Below, one piece after another: positions 43,901-56,400 of a DNA stretch of 64,000 nt; position 1 is the first letter of the stretch, and the number at the start of each line of letters is the position of its first letter. Source of the DNA: Euphorbia lathyris (lineage: Eukaryota; Streptophyta; Magnoliopsida; Malpighiales; Euphorbiaceae); assembly GCF_963576675.1 (NCBI RefSeq), contig NC_088913.1:17311001-17375000 (forward strand), read 5' to 3'. The notes under the pieces are model-generated. The model saw only the letters and a list, made by a program, of their open reading frames with translations. It was not told the origin of the DNA and ran no database searches. The position numbers and the translations under genes were made by a program.

Positions 43901-46332
43901 CTTTGAGGGTGGTGCAACTAACTTGCAAGGACAGACAAGAGGATGTACATCATATGAAACAAAGTTCCTGAGCTTTGCAAAGATGTCACTAAAAATAGAA
44001 GGCTTTAGCTTTTGCAAAAAAAAAAAAATTGTCACCTCCACATCAAGGAGGAAATAATCAAGACTTTAATTAAAACAAAACACCTTCCATACACTATTGC
44101 TTTGTCGCTGAATTATGCATAATATCTCAATTTAAATAATTGACCAACTAGGCAAGCTTGGCTATTCTTAGGTTACTCCTTGAGTATTTTCTTCCTAGTT
44201 GACCAACGATATCTTCCATATGACAGTATCACCGAAGTTCTTTTGTTTCAACAATATTTCAAGCCAAAAAAAAAGTTCATTCTTCTGAAAACTATTTACA
44301 AAACAAAATTCTTTCATAAGATTCAGAAGTAGAAGAAAAAAAAAATTGTGTTAGGTATATGCAACATAAGAACTGCAATAACATTAGAAGATAGTGTTAG
44401 TTAGCAGAACCTTAGCAAGTAAGCGATTTGGAGCTACTCCAGCACTACAAGTTAGACCAGTCTCTTCATGCACGCTACTTCTGAGCTCTTCAGCAATCTA
44501 GGCACAAAAAGCAGAACATGAAAGTTCCCATCAATTGATATCTAAATGGAATTGCATAAAAGAACAAATACTAAATATCAGCATACTTCGCCACCAGTAA
44601 TTCCCCTTTGGTTGCAGACATCAGTTATATCAAGATAAGCTTCATCCAAACTACCAGCAATGTAATGGGGATCATATTTCTGGAAAACTAAAAAGTACAT
44701 GAATGTCTAAGATTTTGCAAATGGTAAAAAGTCGCAACACGAAATATGTAACAGAAATAAGAACCAACCTTTTCTAGTTAAATCACTGTAATGAATATAC
44801 TTCTTGAAATCAGTAGGAGCAAAAATTAACTCTGGACATAATTTACGTGCAATGAAACCAGGCATTGCAGCTCGAACCCCAAATTTCCGTGCCTATAGCA
44901 TAATAAAAATATTAATTATTCTATGAATGTATCATTCCATAAACCAGGAATTCTCAGAAATTCAACAACTTTTCTACTTCAAAGCTACAAAAGTGATTCA
45001 AACCTCGTAATTGGCAGTGGAAATCATAGACATGCTACCAACAGCCATTGGCTTTCCCTTTAACGAAGGATTGCTTAATGTTTCAACAGCTGCATAGAAA
45101 GCATCCATATCTACATGCAGCCAAATCCTTGAAAGATCACGTGTGGTTTCTAGTTCTAGAATTCTTTTATCAGAAACCTGTGAATTATGATGATATTAAT
45201 GCTAGTCAATGGGACTTGTGTTAAACTCAAGAAGAACGGATAAAAACACAGTAAATTCCTAGTTGCACTACCTTCAAGAAAATTTCAGCAGCGATTCAAT
45301 ACATTTTTCAATGTTAAACTGATCTTATAATCATAAGCATTAACGATTTGGTAACTAAAAATGCATCTTCATAAGCAAAAATAAGAAAAAAAAAACAGAC
45401 CACCAATTTATATAGGTCAATTCAGCTTTACCATCTGATAATGAGATATATCAGTTGCTGTGAGTTTTGCACACTTGGAACGCATGTTTTCAATTTTTTG
45501 CCTCATGTAGGCCTCCTTCTTCTCCTCATTCTCGAAATACTTTGAACCTTTACTCATCTCATATACAATCCTCTGGACTCTCTCTTTGTCCACTCCTTCC
45601 ATACCTATCAAAAGATAAATTAATACTCTGTCCATCCCAAAAAATATACATTACTAGTTCAAAAATATACAGTAGTTTAGATGGTTGAAAAACAATTTTC
45701 ACACATAAGCTTCCTAAATTACCTTTATTTAAGTTACTAATATGATTGGGAGAATACTAAATCATCACCAATTTTCGATAACATTTGTGTTAGGATTGTC
45801 AGAATATTTGTAATTTCAAGTTAATTTGATGTACTTGTTGATTTCCATACATAATAAATTAGGAAGATTAGAAAACAACGGACCAAAATGGCAAAGGATC
45901 AGACAAATGGGGACGGATTGAGTAACTAAATAACAACAGAATAACAAATTTTACAGCCAAGATGTACACAGAATTCATCTTCCACCATAGTAAAGTAAAG
46001 AAAAATTTCCTTACCAATTTCAACTAGGTATACATAGACAAACAATTTTGAAAGGATTTTGCTCATCCAATAAAAAATCGGTTCCAATCGTTATAATCAA
46101 TACAATACAAATCGGAACTCGTAATGCAGAATTGATCAAAGCTACCAGTTAAAACAATTGAAATAGCAAACAATGGAATAAAATAGAGAAACCTAGAAGT
46201 TGAAAATGCAGTAGAGTAGAAAATTAGAAGGGAACGGAATCAATGACCTGCTTTAGCGTTAGTGTAAACTGTGTGATAAGATTGCCATGGCCTTGGATTT
46301 TCTACCGACGTCGTTGTTTCATGCTTCTCCAT
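40972..46332 (-). CDS. POLK: DNA polymerase kappa (Y-family translesion polymerase, 14 exons)
   Basis: Exons on the minus strand: 46332-46248, 45604-45432, 45177-45004, 44892-44769, 44687-44587, 44497-44411, 43795-43700, 43576-43456, 43171-43043, 42814-42723, 42356-42245, 42062-41731, 41642-41305, 41095-40972, giving 695 residues, near the length of plant homologues. It extends primers past damaged bases in the nucleus. The N-clasp ([20 protein letters not shown]), palm [12 protein letters not shown], the fingers region [17 protein letters not shown], catalytic SLDEAYLD, thumb [16 protein letters not shown] and little finger are intact. Near the C terminus a zinc-finger-like [14 protein letters not shown]...HSDFH resembles ubiquitin-binding UBZ domains. 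All introns are GT-AG except that after exon 9, which uses GC-AG. Confidence 0.95.
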
Positions 46333-46885
46333 CTCTGAAGACTGTATCTCTATCTCCTCCTGTTAGTCGTTTCTGATTCAAAAATCCTTGCCGGAGAAGG
46401 CGAAGAGGAAAGCCGCGAAATGTAAGTCTACAGAGTGCCGCCAAATTCTGGGCTGGGCTGGGTGACCCACACGTGATTACCATATCATTTGTGTTGGGCT
46501 TTTGGGCTTGCTGGACCAAAATAAGATAGATCCTATTATATAGTATTTAAATAAGAATTAATTACTTTACATGATGTCCCATCTTTATTCACTTCAAAAA
46601 GTGAGAGTTTTAGGTGTTTGATTAGTAATTTTTTGTTTACTTTTTCCATCTGAAAATTAGCTTTTTACAAAAGTAAGGATCCTTGCTTTTTGAAAAATCA
46701 GCTTTTTCCAACAGCAAACAATATGTAAAACAAACGGGATAAATAAGAGAGATGTAATTTTTAAAAAAGAAAAAGAACTGATAAAATAGATGTCGATAGA
46801 TTTTTTATTTGTGAATTGTTTTGGATGTACATGTCATTATTTATTTATGTGTATGTATAATACTTTATGTTTTAAATATTATATA
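46333..46885. other. 5' flank of the polymerase kappa gene
   Basis: About 200 bases upstream hold the likely promoter and 5' UTR. A stretch at 46604-46740 (GAGAGTTTTAGGTGTTTGAT onward) has an inverted partner near 50210-50300, possibly an old split foldback element. No other gene was seen. Confidence 0.4.
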
Positions 46886-47721
46886 GGATTAATTACAAAA
46901 AAGTACATTATGGTTTGACCGATTTGCGATATGGTACCCATGGTATTATTTTTCAAACACAACCATGTGGTTGTCACCGTTAGACAAATCAAGGAGACGG
47001 CCGAAATTCTGTTAAAAAGCTGACGTGGCACAGAGATATTATGGAAAAAACGATTTTTTTTATTTTTCTTTCTCTCTCCTTCTTCTTTCATAGTTCTTCT
47101 TCCATTCTTGTTCTTCTTCTTCTTCCATTCCTCCTCCTCCTTTCTTTTTTTCTTCTTCTTCTTCTTCTTCTTCTTCCTTTCTTCTTCTTCTTCTTCTTCT
47201 TTTTTCTTTTAAATTTTGCATTTTCCTAAATTCTAAAATTTCTAGAATTCTGAAATTTTCAGATTCTGGAAATTCCCAGAAATTGAAGACGTCTGGAATC
47301 CAGACGTTTATCACATCTAGGTCCAGACGTTAAAGAATTTCTGGAATTTCCAGACGTTTTGAATTCAGAATTAAAAAAATAGAAGAAGAAAAAAAGGAAG
47401 AAGAAGAGAAGAGAGGGAGGAAGAAGAAGAAAAGAAAAGAGGAGGAAGAGGAAGAAGAACGATAGAAGAAGAGAAGAGAGGGAGGAAGAAGAAGAAAAGA
47501 AAAGAGAGGAGGAGAGAAGGAAGAAGAAGGTCAACTCAAAAAAAGTCAAATTATTTTTTTTCGAAAATGCCCATGTGTCACGTCAGCTGTTTAACAAAAT
47601 TTTGGCCGTCTCCTTGATTTGTCTAACGGTGACAACCACATGGTTGTGTTTGAAAAAAAAATACCATAGGTACCATATCGCAAATCGACCAAACCACATG
47701 GTACTTTTTTGTAATTAACCC
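46886..47721. mobile_element. Mutator-like element, 836 bp, with CTT/GAA-rich centre
   Basis: Inverted repeats of about 155 bases (GGATTAATTACAAAAAAGTA; right end is the inverse of GGGTTAATTACAAAAAAGTA) with flanks TATTATATA and TATTATAGT, 7 of 9 matching. The centre is a long CTT/GAA purine-pyrimidine stretch with a TCTGGAATTCCAGACGT-type palindromic region near 47260-47370. Long apparent frames in it are low complexity and not genes. Confidence 0.85.
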
Positions 47722-48252
47722 TATTATAGTATCCATAATAGATTTGGGTCTAAAAAAATACCTTTAAAAAGAGAAAATACTATTTACCCTACAACATACA
47801 AAATGGTATATTTTATCCCTTAATATTGGTGAACAATATCAATTTTTAAATGGATTGATTTGATAATTACTTGACTTATACATCGAAATTTCCAAACAAA
47901 TTTCTCAAAAACAGAATTACCTTCGTACATTTTAGCATGTTATTTATAACTATTTTAATAACATAGTAAATAATTTACGTGTTTTTTTGTGATTAATTTG
48001 TATCTGATAGAAATATTGACATTTTGCCATATTATTTATAACTTTATTAGTAATAAAATAAATATTTTAAACATTATTAATGTTTGAAATGTGGGTGCAA
48101 GTTATGGTTACTTTGTTTTTTTCGACATTGGATGATGAGATGGAAAATTAATCTAATGATTGGAAAAAAAACAAAATCATGATTCAATGATAGAACAAAC
48201 AAAGTAATAGTTAATTGTTTTTTTTTATGAAGTAATAGTTATTTATTAAAAA
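47722..48252. other. Non-coding spacer
   Basis: AT-rich. GGTTACTTTGTTTTTTTCGACATTGGATGATGA near 48107-48140 (quoted from two adjoining words) resembles the foldback at 59.66-59.79 kb. No gene was seen. Confidence 0.35.
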
Positions 48253-48766
48253 CGCTTAATACATCATTTGCTCCCTGAATTTGTCCAAAATGGTTGATTG
48301 GCTCCCTAAACTTTCAAAGTGTCTCGATAGCTCCCTGAACTTACATAAAATGTCCAGTTAGCCCCCTGAACTTGCGTAAAACATAATCAATTGATCACTC
48401 AGTTGGAAAAAAGTAAGTTAAATACGGAAAATTTATTGCACGCGTCTTAAAAAAGGTAAAACAATCAAGATCAAGGTATTGCGGTTGTAATATTAGAGAA
48501 TACAAGGTTTGTAGTTGAGCAAGCAATAACTTCATTTTTACTCTATTTTTAAATTATGTAATAACATTCTAAGACACGTGGAATACATCTTCCGCATTTA
48601 ACTTACTTTTTTGCAACCGAGTGATAAATTGATTACGTTTTACACAAGTTCAGGGGGCTAACTAAACATTTTATGCAAGTTCAGGGAGCTATCGAGACAC
48701 TTTGAAAGTTTAGGGGGCCAATCAACTATTTCGGACAAGTCCAGAGGGCAAATGATGTATTAAGCC
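48253..48766. mobile_element. Mutator-like MITE, 514 bp
   Basis: Inverted repeats of about 150 bases (CGCTTAATACATCATTTG; right end is the inverse of GGCTTAATACATCATTTG; inner words TTTCAAAGTGTCTCGATAGC and its inverse) with an exact 9-bp duplication TATTAAAAA (48244-48252, 48767-48775). Non-coding. Confidence 0.93.
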
Positions 48767-48920
48767 TATTAAAAACAAAGTAATCATAGTGTCTATCATG
48801 AAATGTGTAATATGAGAGTTAAATAATCAGTTAAACAATAGTAAACCGGCCCATTTAAATATTCTGTTTGATAAATGTAAAATTAACATTGTCTCATAAA
48901 ATTAATGATAAATTTATATC

Positions 48921-49017
48921 GTTTTTTTTATTAAAGATTGGTTAGCAAGGAAGGGTAAGCGGCGAAAATCCCAGCTATGCTGGTACCCCACCACAAAGCT
49001 GGTACCCCACCACAAAC
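48921..49017 (-). mobile_element. Very short 5'-truncated LINE tail, 97 bp
   Basis: Flanked by an exact 14-base duplication GATAAATTTATATC (48907-48920, 49018-49031). On the minus strand it ends in an A run after AATCTTTAAT, preceded by GGGATTTTCGCCGC, like LINE 3' UTRs. Within it a 19-base word GCTGGTACCCCACCACAAA is tandemly duplicated (48979-48997, 48998-49016). Confidence 0.82.
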
Positions 49018-49377
49018 GATAAATTTATATCATTTGGTACTATAAATGTGTACTTAAACAAAAATTTGATTTTGTTTTTTTTTATAAACTGTTCATTCAA
49101 TTAATATAGTTAGATAATGTCATGATGTTGTATACTTGACCATAGACCATAGAGTTGATATGAAATTTCTGTTGTGACATTTTTGGAATTCAATAAAAGC
49201 GACTTCCCAGTCAATTTATATTGCTTTGTTATAGTCATAGCTGTGAGAAAATAAAGTCCGGAAAGCATAAAATCCATTCAAATGTTAACAGAATAAAAGG
49301 GAAAATGTAATAATCTCTTTTTTTTTTTCTTTTTTTAGAGAGTAAATGTAATAATGTTTAATATATGTAGATAAATT

Positions 49378-49880
49378 TTAGGTTAATTTTAAATAAATAT
49401 TTTATGGTTTCATGTTTTTGTATATTGGTATTTGTGTTTTTTTTTTTTTTGTTATAAAGTAAACCACGTGGTTTGCAAATTTTTTATTTTTTTTTGTTAA
49501 TTTTGTCAAATTTGGCCGATAACGACCTCGAAATAAAAATTTTTAAGAATTAAATTATATTTTAAGTAATTTTAATTCTTTAACTTTTTAGGTTTGAGGT
49601 TATTTATATGTTGTTTTTTTACAATGGGTGAAGTTAATGTTTAGAGAGAGAAAACTCCAAAAATAATTATTTTGAAAAATTAAAAATGTAGTTTCATAGT
49701 AAATATTATACTAAACAACTTTAATTCTTAAAAATTTTCAATTTGATTTCATTATTGACCAAATTTATAAAATGCAATAAAAAATGAAAATTTTGTAAAC
49801 TATGAGAATCGGTTTGTAACCAAAAAAATTATAGATACTGAAATGTGAAATCAAATATCATTTATTTGAAATTAATCCCA
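49378..49880. mobile_element. Foldback MITE, about 500 bp (same family as 33470-33964)
   Basis: Outer arms GGTTAATTTTAAATAAATA and the inverse of GGGATTAATTTCAAATAAAT pair, and the centre shares GTTTAGAGAGAGAAAACTCC and AAAAATGTAGTTTCATAGTA with the elements at 33.5 and 59.2 kb. No target duplication was recognised. Confidence 0.6.
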
Positions 49881-50489
49881 AACCTTTTTTTTAAAAAATA
49901 GGGTCTAACACGATAGGAATTAACATTTGGATTTTTCTCTAAAATTCCACCTTCTTCGTTCAAATATATCAGTCCATTATATTCTTTTCTTGTGTTCTTT
50001 TACACATTGGTTTGGATCTTTATTTCATCTTATTTATTTACCAAACAATGGTTTATCTTGTCTTTAAGATTCATCTGTTACTTTTTTTTTCATTCCAAAA
50101 CTACTAATAAAATCATATTATATGAATCACACATTAAAAAAATTATAATCATTAGTACAAAAAAAACACTTTTATAAAAAAAAACTATTTTTCATGTATA
50201 AAAGGCAAATACAGGAGGTTTCTAATCAAACATTTAGAACTCTCATTTTTTAAGTGAAAAAGCAAATAAGAGGTGAAAAGTAGGTAAACAAACATCCCCT
50301 TAAATTCATTCTTTTCTGATTACTAACTTGATCATCAGAGTGTCTTTGTGGACCGTTACTAGCATATAAGGAGAATCAACCGACACTAACGCTCTGGGAA
50401 TCCCACTTTTCCATTATTTGGTGCAGTGGGTTTGGAGTAACAAACAACTCCAATCATCATTTCATAAATAACCCCCCTTTTTATTTCCT
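49881..50489. other. Spacer or degraded 5' region of the Gypsy element
   Basis: AT-rich, then from about 50340 GC content rises toward the gag start. No clear 5' LTR terminus or tRNA primer site was found. No gene was seen. Confidence 0.4.
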
Positions 50490-53400
50490 ATGGCGGAAAA
50501 ACAATCTGCCTCCACACTAGTCAAAGAAAGTTCAATATACTAACCACGACATCAAGTTTGCAACTAGATGAAGCCCACTTGAGCCCCATGGGACAACCTT
50601 AGAACCTAGCACCCTTGCTAACGAAGGTTGAGTCCAACAAGGAAGCAACATGTCCGTCCAGCCAGCTACTCAATATGATCAAGAGTTTTCAGACGACTCA
50701 AGGAATCCAAACAGCGGATCAAATGAAAATCATTGACCAATAGTAAGTCGTGCAAAAGGAAAACATGAAGATTTGGGAATTCCTAAAAATTCAAGCTAGC
50801 CTACAACAACAACCTACGATATCAAGTTCTCAAGCACCAACGATGGTCATCCCAACCTTGCTCGTCTGAGTCACCATGCTTGCAACACTTTCCATCCCAT
50901 CTCCACCAACGGCCTTGCAGCTTTCCAGTCGGATCCCATAAGCCATGCAATCAGTGGTCATTTTGGTGCTAGTGGCTATGGCCCTACAAGATGTCAAAGA
51001 GCAACTAGAATCCACAATCTAGATATTCCTCGATAAGCAAACCCTAGACGGAGTCATGGGGGGGAACATCACATCAAGCAAACCCTCATTCGTGTATCGC
51101 ATTATCGACACCCATTTTCCCAAGGATTCAAAACCCTCAAGCTATCTTTCTACTCTGGCACCGAGGACCCTAATGACCATGTTACCTCGTTTATTAGCGC
51201 CATAAACTTATATACGAAAGATGAGGACATTATGGGTAAAGTCTTCCCCACTACTCTATCCAGAAGCACATAAGAATGGTAGAGGGGTTTGGCTCCCAAA
51301 TCCATTTACTCTTTTGACATGCTCAAGGACCTTTTTCCTCCCGCTTCATGTTCGCGGTCAAGGTCAAGAGAATCATCTCAGATCTAAACTATTTGCAACA
51401 AAGGCCAATAGAGCCCCTTAGAAATTTCTTTTCCCATTTTCATTGCCTAGCCTCCCAGGTCAAGTGCCTCAATCTAGAGGTGTGGCTCATGAGGCTCTAA
51501 AAAGAAACATCTTGTGAAACCTTGAAACAAAAATATTTTCGCAACTTGCCCCGTTCTTTTGAAGAGATAATGGCTATGTCATAGACTTCTTCACATTACA
51601 AAGATAGTGATAGGTCAGCGAGCTATGGGGAGTCCGATAAAGACAAGTCCAAAGGCAATAGGAAGTGAGAAGAAAGGACTAGGCAATCTATCGACTTGAA
51701 AGAATTTGGCAGGTCCAAAAGGGACGATGGCCCTATGCCCTACCGCTCACGATGAGAGGAGGAACAGTCTGACTGGAAGAAAATAGACAAACTGAGGCGC
51801 AGCGAAAATATATATTTTTTTTATCTATTTCTCTTTTCCAAGATCCGTTAATCGTTATTTCATACAAAGAAGGATTAAACAAGTGTACCTTTTTCCGAAG
51901 ATCAATCTACCATTGCAAACGAAGTGCCCACAACTTCTTAACCGTATATCACAAACAATGATAACAACAGAAAAGAAAACGATTAGTAATCAACCAATGA
52001 ATAGCAATCTAAATTGATTGCCTCTAAAGGAATCGACACGAGATTAAAGAAAGAGTAAATAGAAGAGTAATTTAGTCGGGATGATGTCAGAAGAATTCCT
52101 GGCCTCCAATATTAAGCATGGCCGAAATACATAGGGCAGGGGGATATTTATAGCATTCTCAAATCCAAACCCTAGTTGTATTAGTTAATTAATTAAATTA
52201 GAATCCAATTCGGAATATGATTACTAATTAGATAATTAATTAAATATCTATCACTATCTTAAATCATATCCTCATATAATTAGATAATGATTATAATCTA
52301 ATTAGATATTAATTTATATTAAGGATAATTAATTAAAGTTATAATTACATTAAAACTTCTAATTAACATTATTACATAATCATATAATTTAATTTATAAT
52401 CATAATCCAATTACAATTATTAATTAAATCATTCTATCCCTATTAATTACAATTTTCGGCCCACATATATTCATCCCTCTAAATTACAATTCCGTCATCT
52501 GATTCTAAGTCTCATGTGCAACCCATTAGGTTCTTACCGCTGCTAGCCGGATATATATTTATTGGAATTAATTCAACCTGATTAATTTTAACTTAATATA
52601 TAACAGAATGAATTCGATGAATGTTACTAGCAGAACCGTAGACATTCCCCCAGAGTGATAAGAAGCCAGGTTGATATTGACGTTTACCTTTCCGCATTAG
52701 GTCCAGTATAATTCGATGCTTCATCAGATATATCCTTAGACAAATCTGTAACTATGGAATATGTCAAGTTACATATATTGTGACGTCTGTTTTACTTGTC
52801 AAGGTAGAATTAACCCTGAATAGATAGGTTAAATGAAATCTCCATTTTTACTCTTAACCCTATCACCTTGCAAGGATTTCCAGTTAATTCTCCACAAGAG
52901 GCCATGGATATATCTCCTATTTATCAGGAGTGACGAATGCTCAATCTAATATTAACTATCCTGCAATTATTTTATGTGATACTCAACGCATGCCTCACAC
53001 ATCCTAGAGTTCCCTTTATAGTGGATTGTGCTTGAACAAAGTCTAAGTACCACATTCCATAATCCAGAATCACTAACTAATGTTTATTTGAGTCTGAGGA
53101 TTACTTATACCTACTAACACCATTTGAGATGAACATGTGACATTCAGATGAATCTATCCATCCCGTTATCTCAAGTCGGGTCCCCAATCCTAATGAACCC
53201 ATTCATCGGATCCATGTAACTATCTAGATATCTCTATATCTAAAGCTTATGAGATCAGCTCTCTGTTCACAACAGAAGACATTATTACGTGGAAGTCTCA
53301 ACAGCAATACTTTAATCCTATAAACATATTACTTGACTTGGGGTCATTTTAAGTTTATTGGTTTATAATAAAGTTTAGTCTCACTTCATGCTTGTATGAA

Positions 53401-56400
53401 CACTTTATGATCACTTAAATAAACTTTGTAATTCTTTTATTTGACTTAATTAGTTCTGATAAAAGATTAATGTCTTTGTATAGTTGAATTTACTATATCT
53501 TATAAAACAAACGATAATGAACAATTCATTTACAAATAGTTTATATCCTACAACAATTGTCTATAGGACACTAAACCCCGACACTGACTCCTAAAGCATC
53601 TCTAAGGTGACACGTATAGTTGGCCGAGAAGTTCATTACTCTGATACGACAGTGCAGCTATAGCCCCGTAAGTTTATATAGTCGAACAATGAGTCCTCCT
53701 CAGATAGGCTATCCAAGCCTCGGATGGATAAAGAGCAGTACTACAAATATCATAAGTCCCCCGGGCACTTGATAGAGAACTACAATCAGTTGTAAAAGGA
53801 GATTGACAGACTCCTCGAGTAAGGAGCCCCACCTAGAGCAACCTAGAAAGCGGACAACCACTAGAGACCTCGCGAGCCCCCACAAAGGAAAGAGGACCCC
53901 AAAAGACCCTGCTACCAAGGGGAAATTTAGGTCGTCCAAGAAGAAGCACCGGCTTACTCAAAGGGCAACACCTCTAACAAAAAAAAGGCTGCAGGAGAAT
54001 CTCTAACCATTCAACTGCTTTGTTGAACCCCTTACTCTGAAGCTTTGGTGGTCACACTGGTCATCACAAATTCAACGTCCTCATAACTTTGGTAGACATG
54101 GGAAGTTCAGTAAACCTCTTGAACTGGAAAGCTCTCGAGGCTATAAAGTGTAGCAAGAGCAAGCTCTAAGAAGGCACCTTCCCACTAATCAGACTTTCCG
54201 ATATTGAAGTGTCAGTTCTAGGCCTTATCTCCTTGCCCATCACTTTTGTTGAAGGAGCAAAAGAGGTTGAGCTTCGGGTGGATTAGATGGTGCTGGACAT
54301 TCCGCTAGCTTACAATTAAATTATAGAAAGACTCTTAATCTCAGCCACAGCAGCCACCATTAACATCTCCACTCTCACCCTCACTCTCTCGAATGCTCGG
54401 GGATATTTGGTTATCTAAGGGATCGCCAACTTGCAAAGGAAATACACTGGCAGGACACTCATCCTCAAACAATTATGATAGTCGAGGAAACCCTAAAAGA
54501 CATGCGCGGATGCTACCCATAACCCATGGAGCTAGTATTTAATTTCTCAATTACGTAGGGCCATATTGTCAAGGTTGGGAGTCAACTCTTTTCAGAGCTG
54601 TCAGAGTCAACCATTGTTCTCTCCGAGAATGAGAAAGTCTTTGCCTGGAGAACCACAAACATCACAGGAGTCTCCCACGACCACGCCACACATTAGTTGG
54701 ACATCGATGCTTCCCACACAACGGTAAATAAAAAGTAAAGGTTGCGCTCCCAGGATAAGCAAGAGGCCATCAAAACAGAGATTATAAAGCTTTTAGCGGT
54801 TAAGTTCATTAGGGAAGTGCACTACACTGATTGGCTTTCTAACGTAGTACTTTTAAAGAAGAGCAACAAGAACTATAAAATGTGTGTAGACTTATATATA
54901 TTAATAAAGCATGCCCGAAATATTATTATCCTCTGCCTAATATCGACCAGGCAACTGGTCATAAAATTCTGTCTCAATTCGACACAATAGTGGGTTTTTA
55001 ACAAATCCCCTTGGATCCCAGCGACGTAGAAAAAACCTCATTTATCACACATGAATGCATAATTGTTACAATGTGATGCCCTTTGGGCTTAAGAACACCA
55101 GGGCCATATACCAGCGAATCATTGACAAAATGTTCTCCGAACGTATAAGTAAAATAGTTCAAGTCTACATCAATGATATGATAGTTCTCAATGCCAATGA
55201 GGAAGATTACTCCCAATACCTTGAATAAGTCTTCGCCATTTTCCATAAGTACAATCTAAAGCTAAACCTTGAAAAATGTTTCTTTGGCATTAGACCGGGC
55301 AAGTTTCTAGGATATGTTGTTTCAGAAAGAGGTATTAAGCCTAACCTAGAAAAAACCAGCACCATACTAGAAATGAAAACCCCCAAAACACTAAAAAAAT
55401 TCTGAAGGCTTAATGGGCGCCTCATTGCCTTGGGAATATTCATTTCATGCTTCATCCAATGGTGCCTCCCTTTCTACAAATTACTAAAAAATGAGCATCA
55501 TTTTTAGTGAAATTTGGAGTGCCAACCAGCCAGTCAAGCGATCAAAACTTTCATCAACTCATCACCCCTATTATCCGCCCCTAGATCGGTGAAGATTTGC
55601 ACCCTTCGTAGCCTTAGCCCTCACTAGATCAACAGGAAATGAAATGTTCCCCATCTATTACCTTCGTAGGGTCCTTAAAGGTGCAAAGCTACGATATTCT
55701 GATGTTGAGAAAGAACTCTATGCAATCACTCATGCCACAGAGCGGTTAAGACCCTATTTCCAAGCCCGCACAGTCATCATCCAAACAAACTATCCGCTCA
55801 AGAAAAAAGTCCAAAGGCCTGAGGTATCAAGACGAATCACTGATTGGTCCATCAGAATTTCTCAATTAGATATCTGCTTCGAAGCTAGGACCACTATAAA
55901 AGCTCAAGCACTAGCTGATTTCATCTTTGAGTTCACGGGAAAGGTAGCAATTGAATCTGAAACTCTGATGCCTTTAAAGGAAAGGGAATAATAGAGTATG
56001 AATTTAGACGATTCCATCTTTCTGAATCGTGCAGGAGTTAGAGTCGTTATTCGGGGAGTAGACGGTTTCCATCTTAGCTACGTCGTCTGTCTAACTTTCC
56101 CCACTACAAATAGTCAAGTAATACAAAGTTGTTATAGCTGGCCTCAGTTTGGCCAAGCTGCTAGTGATTTTAAGCTAGTAGTGTGCCACATCAACGAGCC
56201 ACATAGAGCCAAGGACACAAGAATGGCCTAATACGTCTCGAAGGTCTAGTCTCTAATTCAGTCGTTCAAGCATAAACACGTTTATTTTTCCATTATCTTA
56301 ATACCTATGGAGGAAAATAAGGAATCTAGTGCCATTGCTGTAGCACTGGTGGATGAGCATTCTAACCGTTCAGACGTCCTCATCAAACTCTCTTCTGCTT

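Noticed and set aside
47041..47549. Long frames of Leu/Phe/Ser or Glu/Lys/Arg on both strands.
   Set aside because: They are translations of CTT/GAA low-complexity DNA at the centre of a Mutator-like element.
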